Source: an uncultured Acetatifactor sp. | GTDB taxonomy: Bacteria; Bacillota; Clostridia; Lachnospirales; Lachnospiraceae | Direction: 5' to 3' | DNA: 31,865 bases | Assembly: GCA_910584865.1 (NCBI GenBank) | Contig: CAJUCE010000002.1 | Coordinates: forward strand, 1 to 31,865 | Part shown: positions 22,644 through 30,279 of the stretch, in pieces | Position numbering within the stretch: position 1 is the first letter of the stretch | Layout: each line of letters begins with the position of its first letter | The notes under the pieces: generated by a model | What the model saw: only the letters and a program-made list of their open reading frames with translations | What the model was told of the DNA's origin: nothing | Databases searched by the model: none | Translations under genes and position numbers: made by a program

Positions 22644-23618
22644 ATGGCAAACGAAATTAAGACGATTGCAGTTTTGACAAGCGGGGGAGACGCACCGGGC
22701 ATGAACGCAGCCATCCGGTCCGTAGTCCGCACCGCTATTTATAGGGGACTGAAGGTAAAGGGCATCAAGAAAGGGTATAATGGTCTGCTGAATGAGGATA
22801 TCATTGATATGGAACCCCGGAACGTGTCCGACATTATTCAAAAGGGCGGTACTGTATTGGGCACGGCCAGATGTCTGGAATTCAAGAAACAGGAATATCA
22901 GAAGCAGGCTGCGGATATCTGCAGAAAGCACGGAATCGACGGCGTGGTGGTCATCGGCGGAGACGGTTCCTACAGAGGGGCCCAGGCGCTTTCCAGACAG
23001 GGCATTAATGCGGTGGGAATTCCCGGAACCATCGATCTTGATATTGCGTGCACGGAATATACCATCGGATTTGATACGGCAGTCAATACGGCGATGCAGG
23101 CCATCGACAAGGTAAAGGACACTTCTTCTTCCCATGAGCGATGCAGTATCATCGAGGTAATGGGGCGCCATGCCGGTTATATCGCGCTGTGGTGCGGTGT
23201 GGCCAACGGTGCGGAGGATATTCTGCTGCCGGAGAATTATGACTACAATGAACAGGAGATTATCAATCATATCATCGGAAGCCGGAAGAAGGGCAAGATT
23301 CATCATCTGATCATCAATGCGGAGGGAATCGGGCATTCCACCTCCATGGCAAAGAGAATTGAGGCGGCTACCGGTATCGAGACCAGGGCCACGATTTTAG
23401 GCTACATGCAGCGGGGCGGCAGTCCCACGGCTACGGACCGCTATTACGCTTCCATCATGGGCGCATATGCGGTGGACGTGATGCTGGAAGGCAAGACCAA
23501 CCGGGTAGTGGCTTACCGTTACGGCGAGTTTACGGATTTCGGCATCGAGGAAGCGCTGTCCATGCAGAAGGATATCGACAGATATCAGTATGAGGTGGCA
23601 AGGATGCTGACCATTTAG
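22644..23618 (+). CDS. pfkA: ATP-dependent 6-phosphofructokinase
   Basis: A 324-residue enzyme of upper glycolysis that phosphorylates fructose 6-phosphate to fructose 1,6-bisphosphate. The ATP site LTSGGDAPGMNAAIRSVVR lies at the N terminus. GGDGS (105-109) with Gly after Asp is the ATP-type, not the pyrophosphate-type, signature. Substrate-binding motifs include EVMGRHAGYIAL, INAEGIGHS and LGYMQRGGSPTATDR. The catalytic PGTIDxD motif reads PGTIDLD (Leu 132), where the usual residue is Asn; the catalytic Asp 131 and Asp 133 are kept. Such a variant may mark a paralogue with altered kinetics. The adjacency to dnaE is a recurrent arrangement in Firmicutes. AGGAGG precedes the ATG. Confidence 0.95.
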   Translation: MANEIKTIAVLTSGGDAPGMNAAIRSVVRTAIYRGLKVKGIKKGYNGLLNEDIIDMEPRNVSDIIQKGGTVLGTARCLEFKKQEYQKQAADICRKHGIDGVVVIGGDGSYRGAQALSRQGINAVGIPGTIDLDIACTEYTIGFDTAVNTAMQAIDKVKDTSSSHERCSIIEVMGRHAGYIALWCGVANGAEDILLPENYDYNEQEIINHIIGSRKKGKIHHLIINAEGIGHSTSMAKRIEAATGIETRATILGYMQRGGSPTATDRYYASIMGAYAVDVMLEGKTNRVVAYRYGEFTDFGIEEALSMQKDIDRYQYEVARMLTI

Positions 23619-23867
23619 CGATGGGCGGTTCGGCGCTTGATTTGGGCAGGCGAAGCCCCGGGCGTCCGGAAAGAAGCTGTGCGGTGGGCACAGCAGGAGT
23701 GATTATATAGGAAAAATGGCGGGCGGCTGTTCCTGGGAGGAATGACCGCCTGATGTTGTATCCGGGGCAATGGCACGGATAGTCCGCTGCCGGGAACTTT
23801 TTCTCCGAACGAAAGAGTCTGGATATGACAGAGGGTATGACAGTGAAAGGATAGAGGGGCAGAGCGT
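23619..23867. other. intergenic, with hairpin
   Basis: No gene is seen. GCTGTGC (23676-23682) and GCACAGC (23688-23694) form a perfect 7-bp hairpin with a five-base loop; no T-run follows. No convincing promoter for the methyltransferase was found. Confidence 0.4.
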
Positions 23868-24683
23868 ATGATAACCAGCAATTCCAATCCGAGAGTAAAG
23901 CAGATCGTGCAATGGAGGAACAAGGCGAAGGAGAGAGCCGGTGCGGGGATCTTTCTGACGGAAGGATTCAAAATGTTCGGGGAGGCTCCCCAGGAGCTGA
24001 TCCGTGAGGTTTATATTTCTGTGGACATTCTTCGGCGGGAGGAGCCGGGGTGGGATATCCGGGAGAAGCTGGACAGATCGGGATATGAGACGGTGAGCGA
24101 GGAAGTCTTTCGAAAAATGTCCGATACCCTAAATCCCCAGGGGATTCTGTGTGTGATGGAGCGTCCGAAATATACCCTGGAGGACATGCTGGCTGAGAAG
24201 ACGCCATTGCTTATGATGCTGGAGAATCTGCAGGATCCGGGCAATCTGGGAACCATTGTCAGAACGGCGGAAGGGGCAGGGGCGACAGGGATTATTATGG
24301 GCAGTTCTACGGTTGATATCTATAATCCAAAGACCATCCGCGCTACCATGGGGTCTGTCTTCAGGGTTCCATTTGTCTATGTGCAGGATTTGGGCAGGGC
24401 AGCAGCGCTGCTGCAGGAGAAGCAGATTCGGGTCTATGCGGCCCATCTGGACGGAACGAAATACTATGATGATTTTTCCTATGAGCAGGGGTGTGCATTT
24501 CTCATAGGAAACGAAGGGAACGGATTGAGCCGGGAGCTGGCTGACAGGGCGGATCTTTACTTGAAGATTCCCATGGAAGGAAGCGTGGAGTCGCTGAATG
24601 CCGCTGTCACCGCGTCTATATTAATGTATGAAGCCCACAGACAGAGACGGCGGGCTTCGCATTTTCAGGATTCTTCAAGTTGA
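23868..24683 (+). CDS. SpoU/TrmH-family RNA 2'-O-methyltransferase
   Basis: A 271-residue SPOUT-class enzyme that transfers methyl from S-adenosylmethionine to the 2'-hydroxyl of a nucleotide in rRNA or tRNA. The N-terminal substrate-binding domain begins ITSNSNPRVKQI and includes FLTEGFKMFGEA. The catalytic SpoU domain has all three motifs: NLQDPGNLGTIVRTA (from N120), LIGNEGNGLS (from L212) and IPMEGSVESLNAAVTASI (from I234). The knotted cofactor site is formed by motifs 2 and 3. The layout matches the 23S rRNA (guanosine-2'-O)-methyltransferase RlmB/TsnR-like group; the exact target nucleotide cannot be told. The ribosome-binding site before the ATG (GAGGGGCAGAGCGT) is weaker than most in the window. 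Confidence 0.9.
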   Translation: MITSNSNPRVKQIVQWRNKAKERAGAGIFLTEGFKMFGEAPQELIREVYISVDILRREEPGWDIREKLDRSGYETVSEEVFRKMSDTLNPQGILCVMERPKYTLEDMLAEKTPLLMMLENLQDPGNLGTIVRTAEGAGATGIIMGSSTVDIYNPKTIRATMGSVFRVPFVYVQDLGRAAALLQEKQIRVYAAHLDGTKYYDDFSYEQGCAFLIGNEGNGLSRELADRADLYLKIPMEGSVESLNAAVTASILMYEAHRQRRRASHFQDSSS

Positions 24684-24692
24684 CTCCTGATT

Positions 24693-24716
24693 TTTAGGGG
24701 TGGTAAATACCCTAAA
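24693..24716 (+). terminator. hairpin after the methyltransferase gene
   Basis: TTTAGGG (24693-24699) pairs with CCCTAAA (24710-24716). A T7 run occurs 10 bases further on rather than directly after the stem, so termination here is plausible but not textbook. Confidence 0.4.
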
Positions 24717-24758
24717 TTGCCGTCCTTTTTTTATCCAAAGAAACTGTCTTAAGAAAAC

Positions 24759-24787
24759 TTGACATTTGTCTTAACATCTGCTATGAT
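24759..24787 (+). promoter_or_regulatory. promoter of the SleB-type hydrolase gene
   Basis: A perfect TTGACA (24759-24764), a 17-base spacer and TATGAT (24782-24787) make a strong vegetative sigma-A-type promoter, starting transcription near 24794. Confidence 0.85.
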
Positions 24788-24792
24788 GTGTC

Positions 24793-24829
24793 TGTAACAA
24801 ATTTAATAACTTTGTAATAACTTTATTAA
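24793..24829 (+). promoter_or_regulatory. candidate WalR-type boxes
   Basis: TGTAAT-N5-TATTAA (24813-24829) matches the known WalR/YycF box (TGTWAH-N5-TGTWAH) in 11 of 12 positions. TGTAAC-N5-TAATAA (24793-24809) is a weaker second copy. The overlapping unit TAATAACTTT repeats with an 11-bp period (24804 and 24815). The site lies at the predicted transcription start of a cell-wall hydrolase gene, the class of gene WalR controls. Confidence 0.45.
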
Positions 24830-24882
24830 GAAGTAGCATACTTTTTGCAAAGTAATATGATTTGTTAATGGAGGAAAAGAAA

Positions 24883-25980
24883 ATGACAAAGTGCACAAAA
24901 CGGTTTACCGCAGTTACAGGCATTCTTTTATCACTGGCTCTGATACTGCAGGCGGGAATGACCGTAACGGCAGATGAGATTGATTCTCTGGATCAATTGC
25001 GCGGCGGAGTCGCTTCTGTACTCAACCCCGGTACTTCCAATTCCGTCGACATCGTGAATGCCACGGCAAAGGAGCTGAACCTGGATCTCCATGTGGAAGA
25101 GCTGGACGAGGTAGAGGAAAGCAAGCTGGTCATGGCTAACGTGAGAGATGCCCTGAACGTGAGAAGCGAAGCGGATGAAACAGCGGAAAAGGTAGGAATG
25201 TTATATAAGGACTGCGGAGGTACGATTCTGGAGAGAAAGGACGGATGGACGAAATTACAGTCGGGAAATATCATCGGGTGGGCATCCGACGAGTATCTGC
25301 TGTTCGGAGAGGAAGCCCTGGCTCTGGCCAATGACGTAGGGAAAATGGTTGCCACGATCACCACGGAGACGCTTCGGGTGAGAACGGAGCCGAATCTGGA
25401 GGCAGGCGTTCACGGACTGCTTCCCCAGGGAGAGATTATGGATGTGCTCAGCCAGGATGAAGACGGCTGGATATGTGTGGATTATGAGGGAAGCGACGGT
25501 TATGTCTCTGCCGAATATGTGATGCTGGACTTCATCATTGACGCAGGAGAGACCATGGACGAGATCAAGGCCCGCCAGGAAGCGGAGGCAGCGGCCAAGA
25601 AGGAGGCAATGCGCCACAAGAATTACGGAGAATACACAACGGATGCGGATACGACTCTGTTGTTGGCGGCACTGATTCAGTGTGAGGCGGGATCCGAGAG
25701 CTACGAAGGCCAGGTTGCGGTAGGAGCGGTGGTCATGAACCGTGTCAGAAGCAGCGCATATCCGAATTCCATCCACGGCGTTATCTATGCGTCAGGCCAG
25801 TTTACACCGGCAATGAACGGCAAGGTGAACAGCCTGTACGAGTCGGGGCGGATATCATCCAGCTGCATTCAGGCAGCACAGGAGGCCTTGTCAGGCGTAT
25901 CTAATGTGGGCGATCTGACACATTTCCGCCGGAACAACGGACGTGAAGGTCTGGTAATCGGCAACCATGTATTCTATTAA
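24883..25980 (+). CDS. secreted SH3b and SleB-type cell-wall hydrolase
   Basis: A 365-residue exported protein. A signal peptide (MTKCTKRFTAVTGILLSLAL with cleavage likely after VTADE or TADE-like residues) is followed by two bacterial SH3 domains, which bind peptidoglycan, at about 84-140 (NVRDALNVRSEAD ... GWASDEYLLF) and 155-217 (TLRVRTEPNLEAG ... GYVSAEYVML). A Lys/Glu/Ala-rich helix comes next, then a SleB/CwlJ hydrolase domain (256-365). The likely catalytic Glu is Glu 268 in QCEAGSES. The remaining landmarks are VAVGAVVMNRVRS, the aromatic FTP region and the closing GNHVFY. SleB-type enzymes open spore cortex, but copies behind vegetative promoters with SH3 domains may trim wall during growth. 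GGAGG eight bases upstream sets the ATG at 24883 over an in-frame TTG at 24862. Confidence 0.9.
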   Translation: MTKCTKRFTAVTGILLSLALILQAGMTVTADEIDSLDQLRGGVASVLNPGTSNSVDIVNATAKELNLDLHVEELDEVEESKLVMANVRDALNVRSEADETAEKVGMLYKDCGGTILERKDGWTKLQSGNIIGWASDEYLLFGEEALALANDVGKMVATITTETLRVRTEPNLEAGVHGLLPQGEIMDVLSQDEDGWICVDYEGSDGYVSAEYVMLDFIIDAGETMDEIKARQEAEAAAKKEAMRHKNYGEYTTDADTTLLLAALIQCEAGSESYEGQVAVGAVVMNRVRSSAYPNSIHGVIYASGQFTPAMNGKVNSLYESGRISSSCIQAAQEALSGVSNVGDLTHFRRNNGREGLVIGNHVFY

Positions 25981-25995
25981 ATAAAACGCACATAA

Positions 25996-26125
25996 GAAGA
26001 AAAGGTTCTTTCTGATGTTTGGGTAAATTCGTTATTCTTGTTTTGCTTTACTAAGCCAATTTGATGGCTTAAAGCAAATCCTGAGAATATGCGGATACCC
26101 AAAGTACAGAAAGAACCGAAGAAAA
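25996..26125. mobile_element. MITE-like element with 8-bp target duplication
   Basis: The 114-bp element (26004-26117) has 22-bp terminal inverted repeats matching in 19 positions (GGTTCTTTCTG ... TTTGGGTA at 26004-26025 and its complement at 26096-26117). It is flanked on both sides by the identical octamer GAAGAAAA (25996-26003 and 26118-26125). The interior has a second inverted repeat, TTTGCTTT...AAGCCA / TGGCTTAAAGCAAA, so the whole can fold into one long hairpin. There is no room for a transposase. The ends and 8-bp duplication recall ISL3-type elements, an unverified inference. It separates the hydrolase gene from its terminator. Confidence 0.8.
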
Positions 26126-26126
26126 G

Positions 26127-26160
26127 AGACGTCTGGGCGGGAGTGCTCAGGCGTCTTTTT
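26127..26160 (+). terminator. Rho-independent terminator of the hydrolase gene
   Basis: AGACG (26127-26131) pairs with CGTCT (26152-26156), the stem continuing inward through CTG/CAG and GC/GC with mismatches, followed by a T5 run. It lies two bases after the MITE-like element. Confidence 0.8.
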
Positions 26161-26365
26161 GCAGGGCTGCGGAAACTGTTACTTTTGAACGTTAAACTTG
26201 GGAATTGTGCAAAGAAATCTATTGCCCTGTGACCGTTTTTGTAGTAAAATGTTACTAACAGTTCGGACAGATAAAAATTGTTTTGTTCGGACTATTGCAG
26301 CTGTTGATGGTACAATGACCTTATAATTATGGTATATGGCAGAGAAAAAGCAAAGGAGGGATTAT
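26161..26365. other. upstream region of the NfeD gene
   Basis: TTGCCC (26222-26227), 17 bases, TAAAAT (26245-26250) is a possible promoter of moderate quality. The octamer GTTCGGAC occurs twice as a direct repeat (26261-26268 and 26285-26292), 24 bp apart and just downstream of it, as a bound regulator might require. No gene is seen. Confidence 0.45.
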
Positions 26366-27151
26366 ATGAATGAAATGCTGATTTTCTGGTTGGTCCTGCT
26401 GATTTTATGTATCGTGATCGAGGTGTTGACGCTGGGACTTACTACCATATGGTTTGCGGGGGGCGCGCTGGTGGCAATATTTGCATCTTTGCTGTATGCG
26501 CCGATTTTCGTCCAGATTATATTGTTTTTTGTGGTATCCCTTGCGATGCTGTTTTTTACCAGACCCATAGCGATGAAGTATTTCAACAAAGACAGGGTCA
26601 AAACAAATGTGGAGGGCATGGTGGGACGTCAGGCCATCGTCACAGGCGAGATCGACAATGTGAAAGCCGCGGGACAGGTGACGGTGAACGGCCAGGAATG
26701 GACTGCTAGAAGCTGTGACGACAGGGTGAAGATCCCGGAGGGTGCAATCGTGACGGTGCGGGCGATCAACGGGGTGAAACTGATTGTGGATCCCGGCGAA
26801 TATGCCACAAAACATGCTGCCGACGGGCAGAAACCGGCTGAGAGAACAGAGGCCGGCGTGAACCAGACGAAACAGCAGGAGCCTGAAACCCGGAATCCGG
26901 AGACAAGTGACAGCGATATTCGGGAAGGGCAGGAGATGAACGCAAACCGGGAAGCGCAGGATAAGAGAGCGAAAATCCAGACAGATGCGCAGGAAGGGAG
27001 CATGGACTGGGAGGCGCAGGATAAGGGAGTGGAATTACAGGCGGAAACGGTTTGGGAGGCGGAAGCACAGGAGGGGAACGCCGATCGGGAAACAGAAGCA
27101 CATCAGCAGATGACAGACCAGGGCGGAAGTACGGAAAAAGAGCAGACCTGA
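26366..27151 (+). CDS. NfeD-like membrane protein with long hydrophilic tail
   Basis: A 261-residue protein of the NfeD/YbbJ family, which acts with SPFH proteins at membrane microdomains. The N-terminal ~75 residues hold two to three membrane segments (FWLVLLILCIVIEVLTLGL, and FVQIILFFVVSLAMLFF after TTIWFAGGALVAIFASLL). An OB-fold NfeD domain follows (GMVGRQAIVTGEIDN ... VRAINGVKLIVDP). Family members usually end near here; this one continues for ~110 very polar residues rich in Gln, Glu, Asp and Ala with repeated AQEG/EAQDK-type units. A TGA at 27149 ends the frame, but the same frame continues with the same style for another 32 codons to a TAA at 27250. AAAGGAGGG sets the start at 26366 rather than 26336. 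The SPFH partner gene follows. Confidence 0.85.
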   Translation: MNEMLIFWLVLLILCIVIEVLTLGLTTIWFAGGALVAIFASLLYAPIFVQIILFFVVSLAMLFFTRPIAMKYFNKDRVKTNVEGMVGRQAIVTGEIDNVKAAGQVTVNGQEWTARSCDDRVKIPEGAIVTVRAINGVKLIVDPGEYATKHAADGQKPAERTEAGVNQTKQQEPETRNPETSDSDIREGQEMNANREAQDKRAKIQTDAQEGSMDWEAQDKGVELQAETVWEAEAQEGNADRETEAHQQMTDQGGSTEKEQT

Positions 27152-27250
27152 GACGGAAGTACAGCTAAAGAAGAGAAAGTTCAGGCGGAGACACAGGAGG
27201 GAAGCGGGGATACGGTTCCGCAGACCGACAGTCCGAAGGCGCTGCCATAA
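27152..27250 (+). pseudogene. severed C-terminal tail of the NfeD-like gene
   Basis: Directly after the TGA and in the same frame, 32 codons read DGSTAKEEKVQAETQEGSGD and then TVPQTDSPKALP before a TAA. The composition and the GGST/DGST and ETQEGS units continue the tail upstream, so the TGA probably arose by mutation in a longer gene. Sequencing error or programmed read-through are alternatives. Confidence 0.6.
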
Positions 27251-27380
27251 CAAAGGGAAACGGAAGTTGAGGCCCGGATCCCGAAAACCGTAGAGAGAAC
27301 GGAAGCCCTGCGCAGGAACCGCGGGGCTTGCAGATAAAATAAAAAGCGCACTGTTTATATAGTGCAGAAAGAGGTAAGAT

Positions 27381-28304
27381 ATGGAAATGTTTTGGGTGTT
27401 GCTTGCGTTGATTGTGCTGGTGCTGGTAATTCTGGCATCCTGCCTGAAGATCGTTCCTCAGGCACAGGCATATGTAATCGAGCGTCTGGGCGCTTATCAG
27501 GGAACCTGGTCGGTGGGATTTCACATCAAGGTACCTTTCGTAGATAAGATTGCCAGGAAGGTGAATCTGAAAGAGCAGGTGGCAGATTTCCCGCCCCAGC
27601 CCGTTATCACCAAGGATAACGTTACCATGCGGATTGACACAGTCGTATTCTATCAGATTACGGATCCCAAGCTGTTCACTTACGGTGTGGAGAATCCTAT
27701 GATGGCTATCGAGAATCTGACAGCCACCACTCTCCGTAATATCATCGGTGATCTGGAGTTGGATCAGACGCTGACCAGCCGCGAGACCATCAATACGAAG
27801 ATGCGTGCAAACCTGGATATCGCTACCGATCCCTGGGGTATCAAGGTGAACAGAGTCGAGCTGAAGAATATCATCCCTCCCGCAGAGATCCAGAATGCCA
27901 TGGAGAAGCAGATGAAGGCAGAGCGTGAGAGACGTGAGGCCGTTACCCGTGCAGAAGGCGAAAAGAAGGCAAAGATCCTGGAGGCGGAAGGCGCCAAGGA
28001 ATCCGCTATCTTACGTGCGGAAGCGGATAAGCAGTCTGCAATCCTCCGTGCCGAGGCGCAGAAGGAGAAGATGATCCGCGAGGCAGAAGGTGAGGCGGAA
28101 GCCATCTTGAAGGTACAGCAGGCGAATGCTGACGGTATCCGAATGCTGAAGGAGGCCGGCGCGGATGAGGCTGTACTGAAGATTAAGAGTCTGGAGGCTT
28201 TCGAGAAGGTGGCGGACGGGCAGGCTACCACGATCCTGCTTCCCGCGGAGCTGCAGGGCATCGCAAGCCTGGCGGCTACCTGGAAAGAGAGTGTAAGGAA
28301 ATAG
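27381..28304 (+). CDS. SPFH/stomatin-prohibitin family membrane protein
   Basis: A 307-residue protein of the QmcA/stomatin type. A single N-terminal membrane segment (FWVLLALIVLVLVILASCLK) is followed by the SPFH domain: VPQAQAYVIERLGAYQGTW, the DFPPQPVITKDNVTMRIDTV block, and RNIIGDLELDQTLTSRETIN. A long coiled coil (~180-260) is built of Ala/Glu/Arg repeats such as AILRAEADKQSAILRAEAQK. Such proteins form ring-like membrane assemblies that organise lipids or guard proteases. Its position after an NfeD gene fits the conserved NfeD-SPFH partnership. A hairpin GCACT ... AGTGC lies just before its AGAGG ribosome-binding site. An 11-bp-stem terminator follows. Confidence 0.95.
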   Translation: MEMFWVLLALIVLVLVILASCLKIVPQAQAYVIERLGAYQGTWSVGFHIKVPFVDKIARKVNLKEQVADFPPQPVITKDNVTMRIDTVVFYQITDPKLFTYGVENPMMAIENLTATTLRNIIGDLELDQTLTSRETINTKMRANLDIATDPWGIKVNRVELKNIIPPAEIQNAMEKQMKAERERREAVTRAEGEKKAKILEAEGAKESAILRAEADKQSAILRAEAQKEKMIREAEGEAEAILKVQQANADGIRMLKEAGADEAVLKIKSLEAFEKVADGQATTILLPAELQGIASLAATWKESVRK

Positions 28305-28315
28305 GAAAACAGATT

Positions 28316-28348
28316 ATGGCGAGGGCGGTGCAATGCCCTCGCCATTTT
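28316..28348 (+). terminator. Rho-independent terminator after the SPFH gene
   Basis: ATGGCGAGGGC (28316-28326) and GCCCTCGCCAT (28335-28345) pair perfectly over 11 bp around an eight-base loop and are followed by Ts. Confidence 0.9.
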
Positions 28349-28848
28349 AAATTAACAGGAAAACGATGAAGGCGGCGCCGCGACACCGCAATGGTTTCTT
28401 TATATAGTGATTGCAAATTTGTTTAAGAGGATACCGGTGATTGGCAGGCTGATTTGAAATATTGCAATCGAAGAATTTACCCGGCCCCGATAACAAGTTT
28501 TTGATAAAGAAGGTTTCATTTTTTTTGATTTTGCGATATAATATTGGCTCAGAAGAGCACCTGGTTAACTTCTGATTTTATATGCGCCGGAGCGTATGAA
28601 ATTACGAAATAATGCCCTTACTCTCAGCAGGAAACGGCCGGATGTCCATCTTGCCATGTGCGTTGCTGTGCACATGGTACATTGCTATAAAAGCAGGAAC
28701 AAAGAAAGGCAGCGCCTGTAGATGATTACTCGGACCGAAATTATGGATATCATTACAGCGGACAGGATTGCGGTATCCGTTTGTTAACGGAAAATATTGA
28801 GACAGTTATAAAACTATAAGTAAGATAAGAGGAAAGGCGGAAAAGGCA
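28349..28848. other. 500-bp intergenic region upstream of argF
   Basis: No gene is supported. GATTGCAA (28409-28416) and TTGCAATC (28462-28469) form a perfect 8-bp inverted repeat. A TATAAT (28537-28542) lies just after a T-rich tract but has no good -35 box. Further down, CCATGTGC (28654-28661) and GCACATGG (28670-28677) form another perfect 8-bp hairpin. If the TATAAT is used, argF has a leader of about 300 bases, long enough for RNA-based control. I saw no T-box or known riboswitch consensus, and no clear ArgR box. Confidence 0.5.
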
Positions 28849-29832
28849 ATGGATTTAAAAGGACGGGATTTTCTGAAATTATTGGATTTCACTCAGGAGG
28901 AAATATTATATTTGCTGGATCTGGCGGCGGAATTGAAGGATAAGAAGAAAAAGGGGATACCAGTGGATACGCTGCGTGGGAAAAATGTGGCGTTAATATT
29001 TGAGAAGACCAGCACCCGGACCAGATGTGCCTTCGAAGTGGCGGCGCATGACCTGGGGATGGGGACGACATATCTGGATCCTTCCGGATCCCAGATCGGC
29101 AAGAAGGAGAGCATTGCGGATACGGCCAGGGTTCTGTCGGGGATGTTTGAGGGAATCGAGTACCGGGGATTCGGGCAGGATATCGTGGAGGAGCTGGCCA
29201 GGTATGCGAAAGTGCCGGTGTGGAACGGCCTGACCAATGAGTTTCATCCCACCCAGATGCTGGCGGACTTGCTGACCATTCGGGAGCATTTTGGATATTT
29301 GAAGGGAATCCGGCTGGCCTATATGGGGGATGCACGTTATAATATGGGCAATTCTTTGATGGTGGCCTGTGCAAAGATGGGGATGCATTTTATTGCCTGC
29401 ACGACGAAGGAGTATTTCCCGGAGGAAGCGCTGGTGGAGCAGTGTATCGGGATCGCGGAGCAGACGGGCGGCAGTATCCTGCTCACAGAGGATACCCAGG
29501 CAGGCACGAAAGGGGTAGATGTGATTTACACCGATGTGTGGGTGTCCATGGGAGAGCCGGATGAAGTGTGGGAGGAGCGGATCAGGACGCTTTCTCCTTA
29601 TCAGGTGAATCGGGCCGTGATGGAAAATGCGGGAGAGAAAGCTGTCTTTATGCATTGTCTGCCGGCATTTCATGATCTGAATACGAAAATCGGCGCACAG
29701 ATGGCGGCGCGCTTCGGGATTCGGGAGATGGAGGTTACGGATGAAGTATTTGAGTCCGGGCAGTCGCTGGTATTTCAGGAAGCCGAGAACCGGATGCATA
29801 CCATTAAGGCGGTGATGGCGGCTACGCTGTGA
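28849..29832 (+). CDS. argF: ornithine carbamoyltransferase
   Basis: A 327-residue enzyme that joins carbamoyl phosphate and ornithine to give citrulline, in arginine synthesis or, run in reverse, arginine breakdown. The carbamoyl-phosphate loop FEKTSTRTRCAFEVA has STRTR at 55-59. HPTQ is at 133-136, the ornithine-binding DVWVSMGE follows in the second domain, and the catalytic HCLPAF has Cys 270. The SMG loop is specific for ornithine over aspartate transcarbamylases. It stands alone here: no arcA/arcC or other arg gene is adjacent, so direction of use cannot be decided. AGAGGAAAGG lies somewhat upstream of the ATG. A terminator follows at 29932. Confidence 0.95.
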   Translation: MDLKGRDFLKLLDFTQEEILYLLDLAAELKDKKKKGIPVDTLRGKNVALIFEKTSTRTRCAFEVAAHDLGMGTTYLDPSGSQIGKKESIADTARVLSGMFEGIEYRGFGQDIVEELARYAKVPVWNGLTNEFHPTQMLADLLTIREHFGYLKGIRLAYMGDARYNMGNSLMVACAKMGMHFIACTTKEYFPEEALVEQCIGIAEQTGGSILLTEDTQAGTKGVDVIYTDVWVSMGEPDEVWEERIRTLSPYQVNRAVMENAGEKAVFMHCLPAFHDLNTKIGAQMAARFGIREMEVTDEVFESGQSLVFQEAENRMHTIKAVMAATL

Positions 29833-29931
29833 AGTATGAGGAATATTTTCGAATGCGGCAGTATGTCATCTAATTTAAGATAATGCGTTGAGAATAACCG
29901 CATCAGGGAGTTCGCTTTTTATAAGTTTATT

Positions 29932-29969
29932 GGGATATCATAGCCTGTGAAGCTGCGGTATCCCTTTTT
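29932..29969 (+). terminator. terminator of argF
   Basis: GGGATA (29932-29937) pairs with TATCCC (29959-29964), immediately followed by five Ts. The loop is long (21 bases) but can pair further inside through GC pairs. Confidence 0.65.
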
Positions 29970-30185
29970 AAATTAATTGTTTCCGCGGTACAGCACATTA
30001 GATTCTGCAACTGTAATCCGCATGTTCTGTTCAATGGCAAAAAATAATAAATGAAAATAAATATGCGGAAGTGGCAGCTGTATCCTCCAGTAGGGAAAAA
30101 CGCCACGAACTCTATAGAAAGTACGGAATCTAGGGGGCTGCCGGATAAACGATAAAATGATAAATGATAGCACAGATACCGGCAC
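29970..30185. other. intergenic region with nested inverted repeats
   Basis: TAGATTC (29999-30005) is complementary to GAATCTA (30126-30132). Between them CCGCAT (30018-30023) pairs with ATGCGG (30063-30068), and GTGGC (30071-30075) with GCCAC (30102-30106). Together they can form a three-way junction. No open frame of note occurs on either strand, and the element lies between a terminator and the birA promoter. Confidence 0.4.
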
Positions 30186-30214
30186 TTGCGGATTTTCCGG
30201 TTTCAATGTATAAT
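30186..30214 (+). promoter_or_regulatory. birA promoter
   Basis: TTGCGG (30186-30191), 17 bases, perfect TATAAT (30209-30214), 66 bases before the birA start. Confidence 0.8.
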
Positions 30215-30279
30215 GTACCGTAACAGATATTGGCGTGGCATGACGGGAAGACAAATAACGGAAAACAGGAAAGTAGCGT

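Noticed and set aside
28349..28848. T-box or known amino-acid riboswitch before argF
   Set aside because: No T-box sequence (AGGGTGGNACCGCG) or other familiar aptamer core is visible.
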